The notes under the pieces: model-generated
What the model was told of the DNA's origin: nothing
The model's input: only the letters and a program-made list of their open reading frames with translations
Databases searched by the model: none
Origin: Pelomonas asaccharophilus_A
GTDB taxonomy: Bacteria > Pseudomonadota > Gammaproteobacteria > Burkholderiales > Burkholderiaceae_C
Direction of reading: 5' to 3'
Length of the DNA stretch: 64,000 nt
Assembly (NCBI RefSeq): GCF_031458115.1
Contig: NZ_JAVDXV010000002.1
Coordinates: 124,001 to 188,000 of the forward strand
Part shown: one piece after another, positions 45,884-54,900 of the stretch
Layout: each line of letters opens with the position of its first letter
How positions within the stretch are numbered: the stretch's first letter is position 1
Made by a program: the position numbers and the translations under genes

Positions 45884-48637
45884 ATGTTCAAGACCACCGC
45901 CATCAGCGGCGCCATCCTGGCCCTAGCCGCCAGCTCGGTTCTGGCCCAGGAAGCCCAGAAGCTGGAGCGCATCCAGATCACCGGTTCCAGCATCAAGCGC
46001 GTCGATTCCGAGACCGCGCTGCCGGTCACGGTCATTTCGCGCGAGGCCATCGAGAAGTCGGGCGCGACCAACGTCGAGGATGTGCTGCGCCGCGTGGCGG
46101 CGAACTCGGGCATGTTGTCCGACTCCACGCAAGGCGCCGGCTATGCCACCAGCAACGCCAACATGCGCAACCTGGGCGCCAACTCCACGCTGGTGCTGCT
46201 GAACGGCCGCCGCCTGGCCGGCCACCCCTTCGGCTCCATCGGCGGCTCGGTCGCGGTGGACTTGAACAGCATTCCCTTCGCGGCCATCGAGCGCATCGAA
46301 GTGCTGCGTGACGGCGCTTCGGCCGTTTACGGCACCGACGCCGTCGCCGGCGTCATCAACTTCATCACGCGCAAGGACTACACCAACGGCGAACTGACCG
46401 TCCGCTACGGCGCACCCGAGAAGGATGTGGGCGGCAAGGAGCATGGTGGCTCCATCGCCTTCGGCATGGGCAACCTCGACACCGACGGCTTCAACCTGCT
46501 CGTCACCGCCAACATCAAGGAACAGACGCGCCTGGAGGCGGTCAAGCAGGCGTGGTATGCGCGCCATGCGACGGAAGTTCCTGGCTCGGCGCCGCCGACG
46601 TCCTTCCGCGCCTATCCGGGCCGGTTGATGGACATCGGCATCAGTCCGGGCGCCTATACGAATCCGGGGCAGTCCATGGCTGCCTGCGACCCCATCAACA
46701 CGGTCGTCCAAGTCGCCGGCAAGACGCCCAACGGCACCGACGACGTGAAGCGCTGCCGCGCCGTCTACGCGGCCATGCTGGACAACCTGCCGGACAGCAC
46801 CAAGACCGACCTGTTTGCGCGCGGCACCTTCCGCATTGACGCCGACAACCAGTGGTTCATCGAGGCCTCGGCAGCCCGCAACCACACGACCGGCAGAGCG
46901 GCGCCCACGCCCATCGACGGCACCGCGATGAAGGTCACGGCCAACGGGTCATACCCGAGGGCGATGATGCCCATCACCAGCAAATACTTCCCGACCGCGC
47001 TGTTGACGCGCCTGGGCTATACGCCGGCCGACTATGTGACGGAAGTGAAAGATGGTGTGAGCTACACCGAAATTGCCTACCGCTCGCTGGACCGTGGCAA
47101 CCGTGTCAGCGACAACACCAACGAACAGTTCCGCATGGTGGTCGGCGCCAACGGCCTGTTCTCGGGCTGGGACTACGACATCGGCCTGAACATCGCGCAG
47201 GCACGCGGCAAGCTGAACTACAGCGGCTACCTGCTGGAAGAACCCTTCCTGGCGGCGATGAGGGCCGGTATCGTCAACCCATTCGGCCCCAATGACGCCG
47301 CCGGCGTGGCTGCGCTGGATGCTGCATCGCTGGAAGGCACGGTGCGCCAGTCCAAGGGCACCACCATGGTGCTGGATGCCAAGGCCAGCCGTGAGCTGAT
47401 GCCCATGGGCGGCGGCATGATGGCGTTGGCCGTCGGTATCGACCTGCGCAAAGAGAAGGCGGACGACAAGCCCACCCACCCCGAGTATTCCAAGGGCTCG
47501 CACATCGGCGGTGAAGGTTCCGTGCCGGCCACCTCGGCCAGCCGCAACATCTCGGCGGTCTACAGCGAACTGTCGCTGCCCTTCGCCAAGGGCCTGGAGG
47601 CGACCGTGGCCGCGCGCTACGACAAGTACAGCGATTTCGGTGGCAGCTTCAATCCGCGCGTGGCCATTCGCTTCCAGCCCAGCAAGGAAATGCTGTTCCG
47701 CGCCAGCGCTGGTACGGGCTTCCGCGCACCGACGCTGTGGGACGTGAACAGCCCTGTCTCCAACACCAACACCGCCGACCCGCAGGTGGATCCGGAATGC
47801 CCGCAGGCGCCTGATTCCGCGGGCAACCTGCCTGCGCTGTGCAACACGCAGTTCAACGTGCGCCTGTCCAGCGACAAGAACCTGAAGGCTGAAAAGAGCC
47901 GCCAGTTCGCGTTCGGCGCCGTGTTCGAGCCCATCCGCGACCTGAGCATCGCGCTGGACTACTGGAACATCGAGAAACGCGATCAGATCGGGCTCATCAG
48001 CGGCGACACGCTCATGGCCGAGCCGGGCCTGTACACCAAGTACAAGTCGCGCGTGAAGCGCTCGCCCACGGGCTTCATTGCCTACATCGAGACGCCGGTC
48101 GAGAACCTGGGCAAGCTGAAGACCTCTGGCATCGACATCGACATCCGCTCGGCCTTCCGTCTGGGCGACATGGGTCGTCTGGGTGTCGGCTTCTCGGCCA
48201 CCCGCACGATGAAGTACGAGCTGCAGAACGGCCGTGACCTGCCGTTCACCGATTACCTGGGCAGGTCGCTGGGCGGTAACCCGCCGGTGCCGGACTGGCA
48301 GCACACGCTGTCCTTCGACTGGACGCTGGGTTCCTGGAACGTCGCGCTGGAGAACGTGTTCACCAAGGGCTGGCAGGAGTCGGCCGCCGTGGTCAACACC
48401 AACCTGGGCGTCGACGCGCCGTACAACGTGAAGGACACCAGCCGCTGGAACCTGGCCGTCACCTACAAGGGCATCAAGAACCTGCGCATGACGCTGGGCG
48501 CCCGTAACGCATTTGATCAGGATCCGCCGTTCGTCGCCTCGTCCAGCTACGGTTCGCATGCCGCGGGCTTCGCCGGTTCGTTCGCCGATCCGCGCGGTCG
48601 CTTCATCTACGGCTCGGTGACATATCAGTTCAAGTGA
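45884..48637 (+). CDS. TonB-dependent receptor
   Basis: The 917-residue outer-membrane transporter has a signal peptide to about residue 21 (SSVLAQ), TonB-box-like LERIQITGSS, a plug (TALPVTVISREAIEKSGATNVEDVLRRV, LRDGASAVYGTDAVAGVINF) and a barrel ending in GSVTYQFK. I chose the ATG at 45884 because AAGGAG lies 5 bases before it; an in-frame GTG at 45878 overlaps that site. A terminator follows at 48653. The downstream tonB-exbB-exbD-exbD genes are probably its energy source. The ligand is unknown; the peptide ABC genes just upstream allow a peptide ligand. Confidence 0.94.
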   Translation: MFKTTAISGAILALAASSVLAQEAQKLERIQITGSSIKRVDSETALPVTVISREAIEKSGATNVEDVLRRVAANSGMLSDSTQGAGYATSNANMRNLGANSTLVLLNGRRLAGHPFGSIGGSVAVDLNSIPFAAIERIEVLRDGASAVYGTDAVAGVINFITRKDYTNGELTVRYGAPEKDVGGKEHGGSIAFGMGNLDTDGFNLLVTANIKEQTRLEAVKQAWYARHATEVPGSAPPTSFRAYPGRLMDIGISPGAYTNPGQSMAACDPINTVVQVAGKTPNGTDDVKRCRAVYAAMLDNLPDSTKTDLFARGTFRIDADNQWFIEASAARNHTTGRAAPTPIDGTAMKVTANGSYPRAMMPITSKYFPTALLTRLGYTPADYVTEVKDGVSYTEIAYRSLDRGNRVSDNTNEQFRMVVGANGLFSGWDYDIGLNIAQARGKLNYSGYLLEEPFLAAMRAGIVNPFGPNDAAGVAALDAASLEGTVRQSKGTTMVLDAKASRELMPMGGGMMALAVGIDLRKEKADDKPTHPEYSKGSHIGGEGSVPATSASRNISAVYSELSLPFAKGLEATVAARYDKYSDFGGSFNPRVAIRFQPSKEMLFRASAGTGFRAPTLWDVNSPVSNTNTADPQVDPECPQAPDSAGNLPALCNTQFNVRLSSDKNLKAEKSRQFAFGAVFEPIRDLSIALDYWNIEKRDQIGLISGDTLMAEPGLYTKYKSRVKRSPTGFIAYIETPVENLGKLKTSGIDIDIRSAFRLGDMGRLGVGFSATRTMKYELQNGRDLPFTDYLGRSLGGNPPVPDWQHTLSFDWTLGSWNVALENVFTKGWQESAAVVNTNLGVDAPYNVKDTSRWNLAVTYKGIKNLRMTLGARNAFDQDPPFVASSSYGSHAAGFAGSFADPRGRFIYGSVTYQFK

Positions 48638-48652
48638 TCTGAGGTGGCGCAG

Positions 48653-48678
48653 AAGGCCCGCCTTGGGCGGGCCTTTTT
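48653..48678 (+). terminator. Intrinsic terminator after the TonB-dependent receptor gene
   Basis: GGCCCGCC, loop TTG and GGCGGGCC, then TTTTT, starting 16 bases after the stop codon. Confidence 0.92.
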
Positions 48679-49088
48679 CGTAACTTAACGGTCAGATCGG
48701 CGAAGAAACGCGACGTAATCGCGCCTAAAAACGCTTCCATGAGGCCCGGGTTACCACCAAGGAGGGGGGTGAAACCACGGGGCTAAGATGCCGGGCGTGG
48801 CCAGGGTTTGGCCGGAGGTGTGGTTTGTGCACACCTGGTTCGTGGCGAAGAAACGCGTGCCCGACGGCGACTGCCACCGGGCAATTTTTTTGGCCGAACC
48901 ACCTGTAAAGCTCGCTTTACATGCTCCGGCCGTCTGCGTGTTTTCAACGACTCTGGAACGCGGTTCCGCGATCTAGAATCCACGCCCTTCGGGAGCTAGT
49001 CGACGGCAGGAACGCAACTTCCGCCGTCCAAATGGCCGACTTCCTGAGAGTCATTGACTGTGATTTGTAGTTGCAAGAAGGAGCGCGC
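48679..49088 (+). promoter_or_regulatory. Long upstream region of the tonB operon with several dyads
   Basis: About 410 bases hold no convincing gene. Two overlapping frames of about 62 codons (48788-48976 and 48808-48999) lack ribosome-binding sequences. Three perfect dyads are visible: AGGTGTG/CACACCT (48816-48836), TGTAAAGC/GCTTTACA (48904-48921) and GGAAC/GTTCC (48955-48967). TAGAAT at 48974 is a possible -10. AAGGAG precedes the tonB ATG. The region probably holds the operon promoter and its control sites. Confidence 0.5.
48904..48921. promoter_or_regulatory. Perfect 8-bp dyad, candidate operator upstream of tonB
   Basis: TGTAAAGC and GCTTTACA flank TC, giving an 18-base near-palindrome. 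It lies about 170 bases before the tonB start and 50 bases before a possible -10 sequence. The binding protein is unknown. Confidence 0.45.
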
Positions 49089-49739
49089 ATGAATTTTGCG
49101 CAGGATGAGAAGCAGGGCGCGTCCCGGTTCACGGGCTTCGGTATCGTGGTCCTGATTCACGTTGTGGCCATTTGGGCGCTCGCCAGCGGCCTCGCCAAGG
49201 ACATCGTGAAGAAGGTGACCGGCCCGATCGAAACCACGATCATCGAAGAGCAGGTCAAGCCGCCGCCGCCGCCCGAAAAGGTTGTGCCGCCCCCGCCGGA
49301 CATCAAGGCGCCTCCGCCGCCTTTCGTGCCGCCGCCCGAGTTCCAGGTGACCGCACCGGCCCCGCCGGCCCCCGCGATCCAGTCCACCCAGGTGGCACCG
49401 CCGGCGACGGAGAACATCCGTCCGGCGCCGGCCCCGGTCCCGGCCGCGCCGCCGGCCCCGGCACCCCGCGTTGGTCCCAAGACCGCCGCGATGGTCTGCA
49501 CGAAGATGGGCAAGCCCGAGATGCCGTCGGTCAACTGGAGTGGTGAAGCCCTGTACAAGGCGGTCGCCACGGTGAAGGCAGGCCGCGTGACGAGCGTGGA
49601 ATTCACGTCGCTGCGTGGTGGTGTGGATCGCAAGGCCGCTCGGGCGCTGACGCAGGCCATCCAGCAGACGCTGCTCGACACTTATGAATGCCCCGGCGAC
49701 CACGTCTTCGAGCAGGAGTTCCAGTTCAAGATCGAATAA
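49089..49739 (+). CDS. tonB: Energy transducer TonB
   Basis: The 216-residue protein has a single N-terminal helix (about 17-36), a long Pro-rich periplasmic spacer (about 56-130, KPPPPPEKVVPPPPD and similar) and a C-terminal TonB domain (VNWSGEALYKAVATVKAGRVTSVEF ... FEQEFQFKIE). It carries the proton-motive energy of ExbB/ExbD to outer-membrane receptors. The ATG at 49089 has AAGGAG a few bases before it; an in-frame codon at 49071 does not. It is first gene of tonB-exbB-exbD-exbD. Confidence 0.95.
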   Translation: MNFAQDEKQGASRFTGFGIVVLIHVVAIWALASGLAKDIVKKVTGPIETTIIEEQVKPPPPPEKVVPPPPDIKAPPPPFVPPPEFQVTAPAPPAPAIQSTQVAPPATENIRPAPAPVPAAPPAPAPRVGPKTAAMVCTKMGKPEMPSVNWSGEALYKAVATVKAGRVTSVEFTSLRGGVDRKAARALTQAIQQTLLDTYECPGDHVFEQEFQFKIE

Positions 49740-49826
49740 GTCGCCCGTTTCGAATTCGGCACCGCGCCACGCGCGGTGCGTTCAAACCAAACATCAAACC
49801 AGAATTTTTCCGTAGGAGTTGACTCC

Positions 49827-50648
49827 ATGATTTCTCGCATCACCGGCTTCCTTGCCGCCATCGCCATGGTTGCGACCCTGGCCGTCTCCCCCGCTCAGGC
49901 GCAAGACCAGCAGCCGGCTTCGGCTCCTGCCGCCGTTGAGGCTCCTGCTGCTGCCGCTCCGGCCGCCGCTGCCAGCGCCACCGACAACCCCTACAGCCTG
50001 GCCAACATCGTTGCCCACGGCAACGTGGTCGACCAGGTCGTGCTGGCCATCCTGGCCATCATGTCCATGGGTTCCTGGTACATCCTGGTCGTCCGCCTGT
50101 GGGACACCAGCAAGCTGCAATCGGAAGCCAAGGAAGTCCGCGCCTCCTTCTTCAAGAAGGCCAGCCTGGCTGACGGCGTGAAGGGCCTGAAGGAAGAAAG
50201 CGCATTCCGCTACATCGCTTCCACCGCCATCGAGGCTTCGGAACACCATGAAGGCGCGCTGACCGAGAACATCGACCACAGCACCTGGGTGACGATGAAC
50301 GTTGACCGTGCCGTCAACGAAGTCAACTCCAAGATCTCCGCCGGCCTGGGCTTCCTGGCAACCGTCGGTTCGACCTCTCCCTTCATCGGCCTGTTCGGTA
50401 CCGTGTGGGGCATTCTGAACGCGCTGACCGCCATCGGTGTTGCCGGCCAGGCTTCCATCGACAAGGTTGCCGGCCCCGTGGGCGCCGCGCTGATCATGAC
50501 CGCCATCGGTCTGGTCGTCGCCGTTCCGGCCGTGCTGGGCTACAACTGGCTGGTCAATCGCAACAAGACCGTCATGGCTCAAGTCCGCGCCTTCGCGTCC
50601 GACCTGCACGGCGTGCTGATGGGCAACCGCGCTGTCGCCAAGCGCTAA
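49827..50648 (+). CDS. exbB: ExbB proton-channel protein (MotA/TolQ family)
   Basis: The 273-residue protein has a cleavable-looking N-terminus (MISRITGFLAAIAMVATLAVSPAQAQ), an Ala/Pro linker and the three-helix TolQ/ExbB core (helices near 70-90, 170-195 and 210-235; GLFGTVWGILNALTAIG, AIGLVVAVPAVLGYNWL). The start is the ATG at 49827 with TAGGAG before it. With the two ExbD proteins it forms the inner-membrane motor for TonB. Third-position bases here are visibly less GC-rich than in the flanking genes (many GTT/GCT/TCC), consistent with high expression. Confidence 0.95.
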   Translation: MISRITGFLAAIAMVATLAVSPAQAQDQQPASAPAAVEAPAAAAPAAAASATDNPYSLANIVAHGNVVDQVVLAILAIMSMGSWYILVVRLWDTSKLQSEAKEVRASFFKKASLADGVKGLKEESAFRYIASTAIEASEHHEGALTENIDHSTWVTMNVDRAVNEVNSKISAGLGFLATVGSTSPFIGLFGTVWGILNALTAIGVAGQASIDKVAGPVGAALIMTAIGLVVAVPAVLGYNWLVNRNKTVMAQVRAFASDLHGVLMGNRAVAKR

Positions 50649-50682
50649 TCCCTGAGCTGCCGCTCGTAAAGGAGCCAATGCC

Positions 50683-51111
50683 ATGGGCATGAACGTCGGA
50701 TCCTCTTCCGGCGAGGACGAAGTCAATGCAACCATCAACACCACGCCCCTCGTGGACGTGATGTTGGTGATGCTGATCATCTTCCTCATCACCGTCCCGG
50801 TGGTGACACAGACGATTGCGGTCAACCTGCCAAAGGAGACCAACATCATCCGCGTCACCAAGCCGGAGAACATCGAACTCTCGGTCAGCAAGGACGGCGA
50901 CGTCTACTGGAACACAAAGCTGGTTCCCGACATGGAGGAGCTGGTTCAGCGCCTCGGCAAGGAATCGGTCAAGAACCCGCAGCCCGAAGTGCACGTCCGC
51001 GGCGACGACAAGTCTCGTTACGAGTCGGTCGGCCGTGTGATCTACGCAGCGCAACGCGCCGGCATCATGAAGGTCAACTTCGTGACCGAGCCGCCGTCGC
51101 GTGGCGGTTGA
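50683..51111 (+). CDS. exbD: ExbD biopolymer transport protein, first copy
   Basis: The 142-residue protein has a short cytoplasmic start (MGMNVGSSSGEDEVNATINTTP), one membrane helix with the essential Asp in LVDVMLVMLIIFL, and a periplasmic domain. The first ten residues are identical to those of the next gene although the codons differ. It follows exbB by 34 bases and probably forms a mixed stator with the second copy. Confidence 0.95.
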   Translation: MGMNVGSSSGEDEVNATINTTPLVDVMLVMLIIFLITVPVVTQTIAVNLPKETNIIRVTKPENIELSVSKDGDVYWNTKLVPDMEELVQRLGKESVKNPQPEVHVRGDDKSRYESVGRVIYAAQRAGIMKVNFVTEPPSRGG

Positions 51112-51126
51112 TCCCAGGAGTCAAAC

Positions 51127-51564
51127 ATGGGAATGAATGTTGGAAGTTCGTCGGGCAGCGGTGACCCCGAAGTCATGATGGACGTCAATACGACGCCGCT
51201 GATCGACGTGATGCTGGTGCTGCTGGTGATGCTGATCATCACCATCCCGATCCAGCTGCACACGATCAACCTGGACATGCCGCCGCCGAGCAATAACCCG
51301 CCGACCGAGCCGCCCGTGGTGCACACGGTGCTGATCGACTTCGACGGCACGGTGTACTGGGACGAAACCGCGCTGCCCAACATCGACGCGGTCAACGCGA
51401 AGATGCAGGAAATCGGCGCGAAGAACCTCGGCGAACAGCCCGAGGTCCACATCAAGCCGAACAAGCTGGTGGACTACGGCGTCGTTGCAGCGGTCATGGC
51501 TTCGGCCCAGCGCAACAACGTCAAGAAGATGGGCATGGTTGGTAACGAGCAATACGTCAAGTGA
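51127..51564 (+). CDS. exbD: ExbD biopolymer transport protein, second copy
   Basis: The 145-residue paralogue of the preceding gene has the helix LIDVMLVLLVMLIITIPI carrying the proton-site Asp and a diverged periplasmic domain with a Pro-rich insert (DMPPPSNNPPTEPPVV). It starts 15 bases after the first copy, with AGGAG before the ATG. Tandem exbD pairs of this type are known from Xanthomonas, where the second copy can have a role of its own. Confidence 0.95.
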   Translation: MGMNVGSSSGSGDPEVMMDVNTTPLIDVMLVLLVMLIITIPIQLHTINLDMPPPSNNPPTEPPVVHTVLIDFDGTVYWDETALPNIDAVNAKMQEIGAKNLGEQPEVHIKPNKLVDYGVVAAVMASAQRNNVKKMGMVGNEQYVK

Positions 51565-51599
51565 CGTGGGCTCGGGTCAGCTGACGCCGATACTTTGAG

Positions 51600-51629
51600 G
51601 CGCGCTGTCCGCAAGGGCGGCGCGCTTTT
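51600..51629 (+). terminator. Hairpin with T-run between exbD and the repeat-protein gene
   Basis: GCGCGC at 51600-51605 and 51620-51625 enclose a 14-base loop that can pair further (CCGC/GCGG), followed by TTTT. It lies 18 bases before the next start codon, so it may attenuate rather than stop transcription into that gene. Confidence 0.55.
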
Positions 51630-51647
51630 GCTTTGCAGGAGAGCAAG

Positions 51648-52898
51648 TTGAAGACTTTGAAAACCGTGGTGGCCGTCGCCGTTGGCGCATTGGCCCTGAC
51701 CCTGAATGGCGCACCCGGTGCTGAGTTCGGCTTCAGCCGGGCCAGCGCCCAGGAAAGCGTCCGCAAGGAAGTCGGCGCGCCGCTGACCGAGGCCAGCAAG
51801 CTCTACAAGGCTGGCAAGTTCAAGGACGCGCTGGCGAAGCTGCGTGATGCCGAAGCTGTCGGTGGCCGCACCCCCGCCGAGAACAACGCCATCGAAGGCC
51901 TGCGTTTCTCCGCTGCCATGGGCGCCGGTGATGCCGACGTGATGTCCCGTTCGTTCGACGTGCTGAAGGGTCTGGGCAGGCTGTCGCAGGCCCAGCAGTT
52001 CCAGTACATGGAAGCCATCGCTGGCACCTACCTGCGTGCCAACAATGCGGCCAAGGCGCTGGAATGGGCCAACAAGTACTTCGCGGCCGGCGGCACCAGC
52101 GCGACGGTCAAGCAGGTGCAGCAGACAGCCCAGTTCAAGTCGGGTGACGTGACGGCGTTCCTGAAGGACACGCTGGCCGAGGTCCAGGCCGATGAGAAGG
52201 CCGGTCGCGCGCCGGCAAAGGAAAAGCTCACCAATCTGCTTTGGGCAGCGCAGAAGAAGGGCGATCCGAACGCGGAAGCGCTCGCGACCGAGAAGCTGCT
52301 GAACTACTACCCCGATCCCAAGCTGTGGGCTCAGATCCTCGGCGGCCTGCCGGAGAAGAAGAGTTTCGACAACAACCGCTTCCAGCTGGACCTCTACCGT
52401 CTGCGCCTGGCCACGGGCAATATGCGCGAGGCCAACGACTACATGGAGATGGCCCAGCTGGCCGCCCAGGCCGGCTACCCGGCCGAGGGCAAGCAGGTCG
52501 TGGAGAAGGGCTTTGCGGCCAACGTGCTGGGTCAAGGCGCCGAAGGTGCCCGCCACAAGCGTCTGGCCGACCTGATGGTCAAGAAGATCGGCGAGGCCAA
52601 GGCCAATGCTGCGGCCGCCGAGAAGGCGGCCGACGAAGCCAAGGACGGCAACGAGTTCGTCAAGCTGGGCCTGGCCAATGCCTTCAGCGGCGAGGCCAAG
52701 AAGGGCGTCGGCCAGATCGAGCAAGGTATCGCCAAGGGCAACCTGAAGCGCCCCGAGGACGCCAAGCTCTACCTGGGCATGGCGTACCAGCTGGCCGGCG
52801 ATCACGCCAAGGCCACGGCGGCCTGGCGTTCCGTCAAGGGCACGGACGGCGCCGCCGACCTCGCCCGCCTGTGGATCATCCAGTCCCGCAAGCGCTGA
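51648..52898 (+). CDS. Periplasmic repeat-type (TPR-like) protein linked to the TonB system
   Basis: The 416-residue protein has a signal peptide (MKTLKTVVAVAVGALALTLNG ... ASAQ) and Ala/Leu-rich helical pairs resembling tetratricopeptide repeats (LYKAGKFKDALAKLRDAEAV, ALEWANKYFAAGG, DHAKATAAWRSVKG). The start is the TTG at 51648, with AGGAGAG 6 bases before it; a TTG at 51633 comes before that site. It is last gene of the tonB unit. Proteins of this shape accompany TonB systems of the tonB2 type and help couple TonB to receptors; that role is inferred here. Confidence 0.82.
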   Translation: MKTLKTVVAVAVGALALTLNGAPGAEFGFSRASAQESVRKEVGAPLTEASKLYKAGKFKDALAKLRDAEAVGGRTPAENNAIEGLRFSAAMGAGDADVMSRSFDVLKGLGRLSQAQQFQYMEAIAGTYLRANNAAKALEWANKYFAAGGTSATVKQVQQTAQFKSGDVTAFLKDTLAEVQADEKAGRAPAKEKLTNLLWAAQKKGDPNAEALATEKLLNYYPDPKLWAQILGGLPEKKSFDNNRFQLDLYRLRLATGNMREANDYMEMAQLAAQAGYPAEGKQVVEKGFAANVLGQGAEGARHKRLADLMVKKIGEAKANAAAAEKAADEAKDGNEFVKLGLANAFSGEAKKGVGQIEQGIAKGNLKRPEDAKLYLGMAYQLAGDHAKATAAWRSVKGTDGAADLARLWIIQSRKR

Positions 52899-52923
52899 TC
52901 GACCCGGCGACGAGCCAAACAGA

Positions 52924-52953
52924 AAGGGCCTGGTGCGAACCAGGCCCTTTTTT
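52924..52953 (+). terminator. Strong intrinsic terminator after the tonB operon
   Basis: AAGGGCCTGGT, loop GCGA and ACCAGGCCCTT, then a T-run to 52953; an 11-bp perfect stem. Confidence 0.95.
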
Positions 52954-53117
52954 CTTGTCGCGGATGACTGTCTTGGTTCGGGGCGAGCACCGGGCCGCTC
53001 CCAAGCCGGCCCGCCGGGCGATGTGCTTGCGGTTCAACGCCGCAAGCATCGCCGTCCCCTCGGGGGACCGACCAGACCTGTCCGCGTTCAGCGGTACAGG
53101 GCTGGGCGAGGGGCTCA

Positions 53118-53876
<759 letters not shown>

Positions 53877-54060
53877 GGTGAGGATCTCCTGGGTGAGGGG
53901 AAGGTTGAACAAGCCCCTCGCGGCCTGCGCATCCCGGCTGCGGGCGCATCGCGGCGTTGCAAATGCTCGCCATGGCAGCCGCCATGGCTGTGCTTTGCGC
54001 CTTGCGCTGCATCCCGCACCCGGGCGCGCATGCCCGCAGGGGCTCGTTCAGCCTTCCCGG

Positions 54061-54076
54061 TTGACGTAAGCGTCAA
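54061..54076. promoter_or_regulatory. Perfect TTGACG-N4-CGTCAA palindrome upstream of the dehydrogenase gene
   Basis: TTGACGTAAGCGTCAA resembles, as far as I recall, sites of MerR-type regulators (LiuR group) that control branched-chain amino-acid and fatty-acid breakdown in proteobacteria. It lies between the adk terminator and the dehydrogenase gene. Assignment to a named regulator is tentative. Confidence 0.5.
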
Positions 54077-54087
54077 TTGTCGGCCAC

Positions 54088-54119
54088 AAAAAAGCCGCGG
54101 GGCTCGCGCCGCGCGGCTT
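54088..54119 (-). terminator. Intrinsic terminator after adk
   Basis: On the minus strand AAGCCGCG, a 12-base loop and CGCGGCTT run into TTTT, 17 bases beyond the adk stop. Confidence 0.9.
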
Positions 54120-54136
54120 GTCTGGAGGCCGGGCAA

Positions 54137-54790
54137 TCAGGCCAGTGCGGCCAGCGCCTTGCGCGTGATGTCGTCGACCGAGCCCATGCCTTCGATGCGG
54201 CGGTACTTGGGCGCGCTGGCATCGCCGGTGGCGGCCCATTGCGAGTAGTAGTCGACCAGCGGACGGGTCTGCGCGGAGTAGACGTCCAGGCGCTTCTTGA
54301 CAGTCTCTTCCTTGTCGTCGTCGCGCTGCACCAGCGGTTCGCCGGTCTCGTCGTCCTTGCCTTCAACCTTGGGCGGGTTGAACTTGACGTGGTAGGTGCG
54401 GCCCGAGGCCGGGTGCGAGCGACGGCCGCTCATGCGCTCGATGATGGCGTCGAAGGGCACGTCGATCTCGAGCACGAAGTCCAGCTTCACGCCGGCGGCC
54501 TTCATCGCGTCGGCCTGCGGGATGGTGCGGGGGAAACCGTCGAACAGGAAGCCGCCGGCGCAGTCGGGCTGGGCGATGCGTTCCTTGACCAGCGCGATGA
54601 TCAGGTCGTCGCTCACCAGGCCGCCGGACTTCATCACGGCGTCCGCCTTCTGACCCAGCTCGGTGCCGGCCTTGACGGCGGCGCGCAGCATGTCGCCGGT
54701 CGAAATCTGCGGGATGCCGAATTGCTTGCAGATGAAGGCAGCCTGGGTGCCTTTGCCGGCGCCAGGGGCGCCCAGAAGGATCAATCGCAT
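54137..54790 (-). CDS. adk: Adenylate kinase
   Basis: The 217-residue enzyme has P-loop GAPGAGKGT (7-15), the AMP-site ISTGDMLRAAV, FDGFPRTIPQA and a long LID (SGRRSHPASGRTYHVKFNPPKVEGKDDETGEPLVQRDDD). It balances ATP, ADP and AMP in the cytoplasm. The ATG at 54790 has GAGGAGA before it. It follows kdsB with a 110-base gap and ends in a strong terminator. Confidence 0.98.
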   Translation of the reverse strand: MRLILLGAPGAGKGTQAAFICKQFGIPQISTGDMLRAAVKAGTELGQKADAVMKSGGLVSDDLIIALVKERIAQPDCAGGFLFDGFPRTIPQADAMKAAGVKLDFVLEIDVPFDAIIERMSGRRSHPASGRTYHVKFNPPKVEGKDDETGEPLVQRDDDKEETVKKRLDVYSAQTRPLVDYYSQWAATGDASAPKYRRIEGMGSVDDITRKALAALA

Positions 54791-54900
54791 GGGTCTCCTC
54801 GTCCTATTCGCGCTTGAAGAGGACGGTTGAAAAGTCCCGCTTCGGTCAGCGGCGGAGTATCGCACGTGGGCTTTCTGGGGCCTGACGTGCAGAGGGGCCG

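Noticed and set aside
48788..48999. Two overlapping frames of about 62 codons upstream of tonB
   Set aside because: No ribosome-binding sequence, no hydrophobic or motif signal, and they overlap the dyads.
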